Of a stretch of 39,527 nucleotides of DNA, positions 1 to 9,900 are shown in pieces; position 1 is the first letter of the stretch, and each line of letters starts with the position of its first letter. The stretch spans positions 2,231,036 through 2,270,562 of the forward strand of contig NW_019091364.1 in the NCBI RefSeq assembly GCF_001949145.1. Direction: 5' to 3'. The notes beneath the pieces are model-generated. The model saw nothing but the letters and a program-made list of their open reading frames with translations, had not been told where the DNA came from and ran no database searches. The stretch is from Acanthaster planci (Eukaryota > Echinodermata > Asteroidea > Valvatida > Acanthasteridae). Both the position numbers and the translations under genes were made by a program.

Positions 1-845
1 TACCAGCTTTCAGTGGTGGTTTTTTTTTTTGAGTATACCAGGCAAGATATGGGAGGGAGGGGTACCCCCCTTACCTGTCCAATCCCTATACACGCTCAAG
101 ACTATTGTTACCTAACACATCCCCCCAGAAGTCCATAAAGAATTCCTGAGATTCCCATCAAACAATTACTAACACAAAGGCGGGGGGGGGGTGTCTCTCT
201 GTCCCATATCTTGCTTCAAATGTTTTGGAGGGGAAAGCTTTTGTTAGCCTTGTTCAATATCCATTCATCTGGTTTTTTGGGGGGGGCACCAGGAATTTGT
301 GGGGGGGATGTGCCCCCAGGCCCCCCCGTGGCTGTGCCACTGTCTCCAACAGCTCTGTAGATCATTCCTTCTGTGTTAAAAACAGTTGTACAATAGTGTG
401 AGGCATGGTGTTGTAGAGATATTTTGAAGGGATAATGATGTTTAGGCAATAGGACCTGGTTTCCGGGAATTTTTGGGCAGTTTCTGCTGAGAAAAAATTA
501 GCAGAAAGTTGAATTGTGAGAGGAAATTATGGATTCGTGAGATGATACCGAGAAATTTTATGCAAAAAGAAGCAACATTTTATGAATTAGAAGGTTGAAT
601 ATTGATGTAAATTGATATTTCTGGAACTAAACTCACTTCTCCCTTGATGAGATTTTAGAGAAAAATGAAAGTTCTTTTCAAAAGTGGAAAATCCCGATAT
701 TGTATATTCAAGAATGGAAGTGTCCTCCAAGAAGTTTGCAAGAAAAGTACTGAAAATTACTGTAACTTATTACAAGAATGACAAAGTCCACTCTTTTCTA
801 GTTCCACTTATTCTTGCCGTGAACATCTTTTTCCTAATACTGCAG
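1..845. other. Intron upstream of the first visible integrin exon
   Basis: No coding signal is seen here. The stretch has several long G or C runs (around 181-190, 285-330) and ends in a splice acceptor (tgcag, 841-845). An open frame from 684 reads into exon 846-976, but its first 54 codons show no integrin similarity and are taken as intron read-through. Confidence 0.6.
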
Positions 846-976
846 AGGATAGCCGGCAAGAGTTTTAATCTGGTCAGCTTTGGTGCCGCACTGTCCGGTG
901 CCCTGGACTTGGATGGTAACAGCTATCCTGATCTGATCGTCGGCGCGCATCTGAACAACTCGGTGGTTTATCTCAG
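846..976 (+). CDS. Integrin alpha exon: last FG-GAP repeat
   Basis: This exon encodes the end of the beta-propeller. FGAALSGALDLDGNSYPDL matches the FG-GAP consensus with a DxDxNxxxD calcium-binding loop, followed by LIVGAH and VVYLR, the usual exit from blade 7. It starts after tgcag and ends at ctcag|gtaaaa, leaving two bases of a split codon. Confidence 0.9.
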
Positions 977-3900
977 GTAAAAGCCCTGGGTGCTCTTCTT
1001 GGTCAGAAACTTTCTTCGTTGGGGGCTTTAAAGGACAAACTTTGCACCGGACCTTTTTTCCCTTGTGATGTCATTTTCCTTTGAACAGATGTTTGTTGCG
1101 CCTATATTTGTGCATGCTTGAGGGTAAAATTTCCGAATTCCAAGAGTCCTGTAGCATTATGTCACACTTTGTTCACGTGGACTCTTTCCTATGGGGGCTT
1201 GATGGATGGCTTCCCCTCTCACCAATACAGGTATGACTCGGACTCGAGTCACTTTGACAAATAACTCGGACTCGAGGCTGCGCACTCAATCTTGGACTCA
1301 GACTCAGTGTTTCATGACTCGGATACGACCCACACCAATTTTTTGGGCCGTTAAAAATCGGTCCCCTCGGTTTTAATTTTCTGACAGGACCAAGCCGGTC
1401 ATTTACATGCAAGCCCAAATGGACCTATCACCTCCTACGCTGGTACTCCGCAATGCCAGTGACGTCAGCAGACAGCCCATCACGTGCACCGTGAGTTTCT
1501 GCATGACGTACAGCGGTGTCAGTGTGAACTCCTCCCAAGGTGAGGACCTCCGCTGCTCAGTCAGTGATTAGGCCTGCACCTGTGCGGGTCTCAGTGGAAC
1601 CAGTTACCCGTTTTCCCGTCAGTATACTTTGCTACAGCTGTATACAATGCCCTTTCTGTCTTTGTAGATGTCGTATACACATTGGAAGCTGACACCAAGG
1701 TGTCATCCATTCTGCAGTCGAGGGTTTACTTCGGATTGTCAGTTTCGACCTCAACTGTTGAGGAGATGATTTCCCTGGTTACCGGTGCCCAAAAGTGTCT
1801 CAACCATACCCTAACCGTCAAGGTAATGCTTTTCTATGTTCACGCTGTTTTTCTGTAGCCGTCACTGTGCATATTCCAACCATTTACTACGGTGCGTTTC
1901 CAGATGGTTTTGAGGCCATTTGAGCCACAGTTCTCTTTGAAGTCAGGCCTTTACAAACTCTAGAAGATTCTGCATGAATGGTTTTACGCATTCGACCGCT
2001 TGACCTGGATTAATTTGTTTTTCTGGGTATTGTTAGAACGGGGTCAACAGAACTGCAATTAATACGCACTCGACCACTCTCTCTCTTCAACCCCAGAGGG
2101 TCGGGGGTTCGAATCCAGCCACCGGCCCTCACCTTCGAGTAGTGCCGGCATTAGCCAGGTAGCAACTCGCAATGCACTGGCATCCCGTCTGGAGAGGGAA
2201 TGGACATATTCTCAGTTGATTTACATGTATGCCAGGGAAAACCGGAGATCGGTCGGCAACTAGTGATGAGCCGAATCAGCTTAAAACAGGCTTGTTCAAT
2301 ACACCTTCAACTGAGAAATCACAGCCATTGAAAGTGACCACCGATCTTGATCAAATGCCAACCTCATTTGAACTCTTCTGTTTCAGAGCTTTGTGCAGGA
2401 CTTTCTGAATCCCATCACCGTCCAGCTGTCTTACCGGCTGAGGGATAGCAGTGACCCGTTGGCTCCCGTGCTGAGCCCGTCATCATCGAGTGGAATTCAA
2501 AAAGAGGTAGGAATCGTTCGGCGGGGACGTTGCTGTGGGCCTCCCTATTCCTTTGCCTCTGTCTGAAAACAGTCATTCCCCACTGAAAACTTTTTACTGA
2601 CTAAAATGAGCCTCCAACATCTTGAAATCTTGATTCTAGCAGGGTATTTTCTCCCAGACAGAGTCTCCTAACTGCTCTGATATCTGTCCTTCAAATTGAT
2701 GAATGGGAAGAGCCACCAATGTAGTGCTGGATGGCTCAGTTGGTAGAGCACCGGTATGGTATTCCGGAGGATACAGGTTCAAATCTGGCTCCAATCAATT
2801 TCTTTGCTATACATATAACCCCCTAGTCAGTTTCTCTTTATAGTTTATTTCACAATTTTCTTCTTCGAAGCTGAAATATTGAGACTGAAGTGTCTTTGTT
2901 GCTCATCGTTTAATAATCAGTGATGTAATTTTGCTTTTAATAAAGTGCCCGGAGGGAAGGGCACCTTCCCTTTTTTCTTAACACCAATTAATGTCACTCT
3001 AATTGCCCTTGTAGTTGGCATTTGCCAACCCACACTTTTCAAAAGCAATTGACATTCCTACGACACCACTCTCTCTCTCTTCCACTCTACGTAGAAAACT
3101 GAGAGAACAAACTCTAGTCTGCAGATCGCGCGTCAACCTTCCATTCATGAAAATTGAAATCTGTTGTCAAAGCCTTTCCACCTTTCTTCCAATATCACGA
3201 ATGTCACCCTACCCTGTCTTAAACTCTGCCTCACAGATCGGTTTTGCCAGAGATTGTGGTTTGGACGACATCTGCGAAGCAGATTTGCAGTTCGTCAATT
3301 ATTCTTACAGCCTCTTGAGGTTAGTGAAATCTAAACCCTTTCATGATTGAGGGCAATTTTCTTGTAAATTGTAACTTTTAGGCTTGACCCATTCTTTTGT
3401 ATTATAAAGTGACCTTTCTCATTGCACACTTTCTTCAGAACCTAATGGGACAACCGGCTTGTGTGCCTAGATTAAGCCATGCATTCGTTAGAAACTGGAC
3501 AACTTTGAAAGCATAATTTGAACCAGCACTTTCTTTAAGCATTGTTTGTGGCGTACAATTTCAGTGGTCGGGAGGACATCTTTTTGGGAGCTGATTCTAT
3601 TGTCTACATCACTGCCAAGATAGCCAACGTTGGGGAGGAGGCCCACCGTGCCAGGCTGGTCATCACGCACCCAGAGAATGTGGTCTACGAGGCCGTGGGA
3701 ACGCTCGCAGTAAGGAATTTATTAAGAGGCCAGAGTATTTTTTTTTTAGCTAGGATTGTGCCCAAAAATGGCCTTTCCACACTGCAGACTTATCTTCGAT
3801 TTTGCACAGTGCAGGGGGTGCATCCAAGGGGGTATGAGGGGTGCACATGCCCCTTTTTCAATTAATTAATATATAAATAAATTAAAAAGAAAAAGACAGG

Positions 3901-6900
3901 TCATACTGCCTGATATTGCACCACAGAGCGCCTAGAAGCCAAAATGGACCAGGACCCCATGCCATAAGGGCTTCTCACCACAGGTTGACAGGCATTTTAC
4001 CATTGCTGCTTTAGTTCAATCCCCCCCCCTTTTGGAAAATCCAGAACCACGCCCCTTTTAGTAAAATCCTGGATTTGCCCCTGCAGGGTGACACATTTTA
4101 ATCCATCAGCCGCCCCCGATGTGGCTAACTGCATGCATTGTGCACATGTATACAGATAGCCACATCCTGTTTACACGTCCCACGTTGCAAAGTGCTTAAA
4201 GTGAGGTACACGGCTTTGATTAGACAGCCTTGATCAAGGCTACAATCGGCTTATAGCTGTTGCATACTCTCTTCAGACTACAGAGCTGATGCCAGTGAAA
4301 TGCGAGCCTGTGTCCTTGGAGGACGGCAGCAATCCGTACGTGGACTGCAGCATTGGGAATCCGCTGAAGAGTAACGGCGAGGTACAGTGGGATACTGGGC
4401 AAGGGGTTTTACCTGGCAGGGGTTCAAACCTTGGACCGGCTGATTGCAAGCTAGTCTCACATGCCACGACACATTAATGTTTTCAGGGTGAAGATACGAG
4501 GATTAAATTTTTCCTAAGCTTTGTGGTGTATTTTGTTCAGAAAGTAATTTGCAAGATTTTTCACAAAGTTTTTTGGATCAGTTGAATATTATTTATAGCA
4601 TCCTGTTTAATATTTTAACTCTGAACTTTGTGAAAAAGTTGTGATGTGAATGGTAAATTATATTTTCTGTATTTATTATTAATAATCATTTCTGGTAATG
4701 ACACCAAGGATTCCTCAAAAGTGTCCTCGGCACTGTAGCTCACAAGCCTGAAGAAACCTGTAGAGAGGAGATAATGAGAAGCAGTCACAGGTTTAGAGGT
4801 GGGAGGAAAACCCCAGAGGAATATTCTGGGTAAAACCCACAGAGCCAGGGATTGAAAACCCAATCCACATGTGGACCGGGCCGGGATTCGAACCCAGACC
4901 GCAAGAGGTGGGAGGCGAGGAAAGAACCACGACACCCACCTGACTCCCCTGCAGGAGAAATGATGTCTTGGTATCAAATCACAGTTTGATTGGAATTTCA
5001 AGAAATAAGCATTTTTTTTATTGTCACTGCTGACTGAAATTCTGTGAAATGATGACTTTTCAACATCCAGGTGACCCTGCAAGTGCGTATGGACATCGGT
5101 AACTTGGCACCAAGCCAAACTGACTTGAATGTGTCGCTGGTTCTCTCCACCAGCAGCACTGAGCTTGAGTTGGGGGACAATGAGGCACTGGTCACCATAC
5201 CAGTCACCGTACTGGCAGACGTGACCGTGAAAGGGTCAGTGTAGGACCGATGGTCAGATAACTGGGCAGCATGGGGAGTGGTCGGAGGAGGTCTTGTGAT
5301 CGTGAGGTTGCACAGGGATAAAAATGTCGTACCCATGTGCAACTTTTTTTTTGCATAATCAACAACATTGCCTGAAGATCAAACCCGATACACAAAATAT
5401 GCCTTACGTTAGATTTAGATTTCCCAACTAGATGCATTTGGTTGTAGGCATACAAGCTGCCATGTTAGTTTGGAGTTAAAACAGTCGGGAGTCTGTGTTT
5501 ATTTACTAAGGGCTGGTATCCAGCATTTACAAAAGGGGTTCCCCAAATAGAAGTGTAAATTTTGAAATGTGAGCAAGGCAGGTAATAAAATAAACAATAG
5601 AGAACGGAACAGAAAGCAGATGAAAAACGTAAGGAATCTCTGTTCAAAACAGATTTGAAAAAAATTGGGATCTACCTCCAAGTATATGGGACAACTCGGG
5701 TTTTGAGTTCCAAACGAGTTAAAGGTTGTGACACTTATTTCACAGGGATCTGGATCTCAATCAGTGATCCCGTTGCTGGTTCACTCCATCCATTCGGTGG
5801 GTTCTGGTTTCAGTGAACCAACGATGGCTAATATTAATCGAGAGCGATTGGGATCTGTGTGAAAATAAACGGGCCCACAATCTCCTTGAGATCATCGAGT
5901 GTAGTGTTTGTAACATTTGCATTGGGTGGGCACAGGGGGCTGACGGTATGCCGGATGCTCCATCAAGTTTCCATCTCCCCTCCGTTTGGTCTTGCCCAGG
6001 GATGTTTGTCTGAAAAGGAGCTGTGTCGTTTTCTTTTTTGGTCTACGATATTTGTGCAGGGCATTCACTCCTGAGCAACTTGTGTACAGACAAGACAAAT
6101 ACAACTTGAGACAGTACTTGGGAGATGTCTTGGCAATTGTCCAACGTCTGCGCGACGCCCAGACACTGTCGACTCCCGCCGACCCACCAGTAGCCTTTAA
6201 TGTAGGCAGGGACAGGCCGGAGGGCGCTGTCAGCATCACAGAATCGCCGCTAGTCATAGGCACGCCCAAACTGAGCGACCAACCGGACCAAGACCGAGAC
6301 CTGGAGGAGAACGTTGAAACGTTTGTCAACGATACGGAGATCGGGCCGACATTTGTGCAGAAGTTAGAGGTACGGGTGCAGCATAGTCAGTAATATCACA
6401 GAGTTTGCTAAGTGAAGGAACTTTTTTGCTTACCAAGTATTGGTTGCCAGCCAAAAGGCAATGCCATATACTCTGCCTTTGACTGGCACCCAGTTGATGT
6501 TTTGCTTAGCATGGGAGTCTGTTACGTAAAATTGCCCACTGTGTGTGTACCTTGGGCAGATTTGGAGGGGGGCACAGTGAGGGTCATGCCCCCCCCAAAG
6601 AATTATAGGGTAAATTTCTTCATTTCTGACAATTACTGAGGCATTGAATGTTGAAATTTGAAAATAGCAGGAAAATAACATCTCTTCTTCTCCTATTAAA
6701 GTGACGCCTTTTGTAAGCATGGCAAAATAGTACTTTGAAAAACGATCTCAATCTTTTGTCCTGTACTAGATCAGTAACTTGGGGCCAGGTCGTGTGCCTT
6801 ACGCTAGCGTGGTGAATGTCTCCATCCCGTGGAGAACACCCAAGGGAGACTGGTTGATCTTTATCACTCAGGTGCAGGTAGGTTAGCACCAACTCAGATA

Positions 6901-9900
6901 ATGTGGTCTCCATCCTCCTTTTGAAATTTAGAATCCAGGGAAAGCACCCTCCAGCGTCAGTTCCAGTTTTTTTTCAAACATCTAAGGGAGCTAGATAAGT
7001 CTCGGGGATGTAGGCTGGCTTGGTTCCAAGGGGGTGCAATTTTCAAGAAAGCGGAACTCCAATTTCCAGCATTTAAACGAGGAAGGCAAGTGCACATGTG
7101 AAAAGAAGATTGCCCAGATGCATGTATTTGTTATTCAAAAGAACGATGACCGAAAAGTAAAATATTCGGTCATTGTGTATCAAAACCCCATGTACTTTCA
7201 CTTTAATAGAATAACATACTGCTGTTTGCAAGATGTATTTTTGCGTTGGGGAGATGTTAATTATATATAACGGTTTGCCCGTACCCAACGTATATTAATA
7301 AGCACTGTATGCTCAGTGCACTGAGCATACAGTGCTTATTAATATACGTTGGGTACGGGCAAACCGTTATATATAATACTGCTGTTTGGTTTAAAAAATG
7401 AAAATATGAACACCTCAAGCTGAGCTCCCTTCTGCTGGCGGGGGTGGTCCGCAGCCCCCCTCCCCATTCTATGCCCTTGGGTCTTGTGCTCGGTCTTATG
7501 ACTGGTCTTATGTCTAGTTTTGTGTCTGGTCTTGTGTCTGGTCTTGTGACTGGTCTTGTGTCTGGTCTGGTGTCTGGTCTGGTGTCTGGTCTGGTGTCTG
7601 GTCTGGTGTCTGGTCTGGTGTCTGGTCTGGTGTCTGGTCTTATGATGGTCTTTGACTACGCCACTGTCTCTCACATATCTCGCCCCGCTTCTTGTTGACT
7701 CAACAGGGCAGGGACGGTGTTGAGGCCTGCAACCTTGAGAGCTTGCTGGAGGAACAGTACCAAGGCATCTTGACGTTTTACAACAAGTCATCAAATGCCA
7801 AAGTGGACAGGAGCGATAGGACGAATCAGGAGAGAGAGAAAAGGGGCACATTGAAAACCACCTTTGTGAGTGCTGCCTCGGAAAAATTCTGATTGGTTTT
7901 CAATTTATATTTCTTGTGTTTTGGAATGAATTTTTGGGGGGGATTTTTACTTGTACTGTCTTCCTGTTGAATGCACAAAGTCTCTTTGAGTTAAAGCAAG
8001 GCTACAACTTGGGCGAAATTTATCAGGGGCACTGAAAATGGAAGGGTGAAGGTAATGGAAACAGGGACGGATCCAGGGGGGAAAAAAAAGAGAATATTTA
8101 CGAGGAATCGGGTTTTATAATCAGTTTGCAATCCTGGTCGGTTTCAGGACTGCACTTCGGCGGAGTGTGTAACCGTACAATGTGAGATTGAGCCCCTGGC
8201 TGTTAGAGGCAGTTCTGTGATTGAGGTCCACGCTCGTCTCTGGAAGTACTCCTTCTTAAAGGTGGGAAGTTGTGCACTATAAGCAAAAATCAGCCGTGAA
8301 CCAGTCAAGAGATGCATAGAATGCATAGCAGTTTGGTCGGTAACCAGTTCTTTGCCGAGCTCAAATTTTCTCTGCTTAGATCCCTGTGCATGTGACACGA
8401 ACCCCAACTGTGGGCCTAGTTTGGCTTCTTCTTTGGCTCAGTTGTGGCGTTAACACTTTACCGATGCACTGTGGTTATGAACACTGTATATCTTGCACAA
8501 GAACCTTATAGTTTGGCGGACAAATGTTTCCTGAATGACCCAATCAAAAACTGGCACTTCAAAGTTTCCTCAATGTACCAGAACGAACTAGATCTTAAAC
8601 TTTGAACTCCCTTCCTTGTTCTCTGTGGCGCCTTTAACAGGGACTCTCTTGTTGAGGTTATTGAAACAGATTCCCCAGATTTTGTTGTAATGGACCTTTC
8701 CCATGAAATATGCAAATTGGACGGGCACATGTGCGCTACTACCGCTGGTTGGCAAGTGCTGCCATCAACGCTGTCGGTAGCGTAGGCGAGCTGCAAGTAA
8801 CCATAACCTGGAGCATTGACGGTCAATCAAAACCACATTACAGCCTTTGCCCGATACTTCAGCACGTTTTTCTCGAAACTGAGTGAAGGTTTCAGTGTCC
8901 TGAGGTTGGAAATTAACAATTCATGGTCTTTAACTTTGGCAGACATGTCAAACTATACTAGCACAGAAATGATAGTGGCGCACGCATGGAGATTTGTATT
9001 GTTACGTCAGAGATATAAGCAAGTTTGCCAACCCGTGGTAGTAATGCGCAAGCACCTGTCTTATTTGCATATTTCATGGAAAAGGTCCAAAATTTGCCCA
9101 ACCCCTCCCCCCAAAAAACCCTACCTCGTTCCCTCCCCATTCAAAAAAACACCCTTTCAGATGCTGGCAAAGATGATTAGACGGGAAATCAAGGTCCAAC
9201 CTTTGTCTGGACGACCTGTAAACATTTTCGTCCAGCATGGCACCTGGTTTTCCACTGTTCTGTGTTTGTTCATTTCAGTCTCGCTTTGGATTGGTCACAA
9301 TGAAGACTAAGGCTGTGCTTGAAGTAAAAAATCCCCAGGATCTGTTCTCGCAGCCAGACGGCCACTTGCCAGACGAGACCACCGTAAGTCAACGAGAGCC
9401 GTTTCGTTAAGCTGCATGAACAGCAAGCTGGTGCGCAGACCATCTGGCAGATGTCCCAATACTTTCATTTACTTTCAAGCAAATTCCACCCGGTGTAAAA
9501 GTCTATAAATTGAGAAGGTTTTAGGGCCTGAGGTTTTTGATTTGAGCAGAATTCTTTCAAAAAGTTTCTCTAAGGCAAATTGGTCCACGTCTGTTCTTGG
9601 CGTGGTCTTTTGTGCGCAGAGCTGAAATCGAGCCCAAATTAAGTACCTCATAGGCCTTAGGCTCCAGTGCTCTGTAGGTTTGAAGCGCAGCACTAATTTC
9701 TTTGTGCTGGTATGAGCAGAAGCCTTTCATTTCATATTGATCCAAAGCTTTACAACTTAAATCTGACTTCATAAACGCCCCAGACAGTTTAGCCCGGATC
9801 TATACTCACCTGCGGCTGAAAATGTGTGTTGTATGGAAGCCACTTCCTATTCTCTGAAGCTTTTTCCCATTGCCAGTGTAACGTCGCCTGCCATAGCCGG

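Noticed and set aside
684-845. N-terminal extension of the first visible integrin exon
   Set aside because: These 54 codons precede a good acceptor, show no FG-GAP similarity and are best read as intron that happens to be open.
2721-2790. Functional tRNA-Thr gene
   Set aside because: The D arm is good, but the T stem mispairs and the acceptor stem does not close. A SINE head or pseudogene explains it better.
5892-6329. 145-codon minus-strand open frame
   Set aside because: It lies antisense to integrin exon 6060-6369 and has no features of its own.
7444-7698. Open frame encoding Gly-Leu-Val-Ser repeats
   Set aside because: It is the translation of a 12-bp intronic minisatellite. A unit length divisible by three keeps the frame open by itself, and the same thing happens at 18399-18632 on the minus strand.
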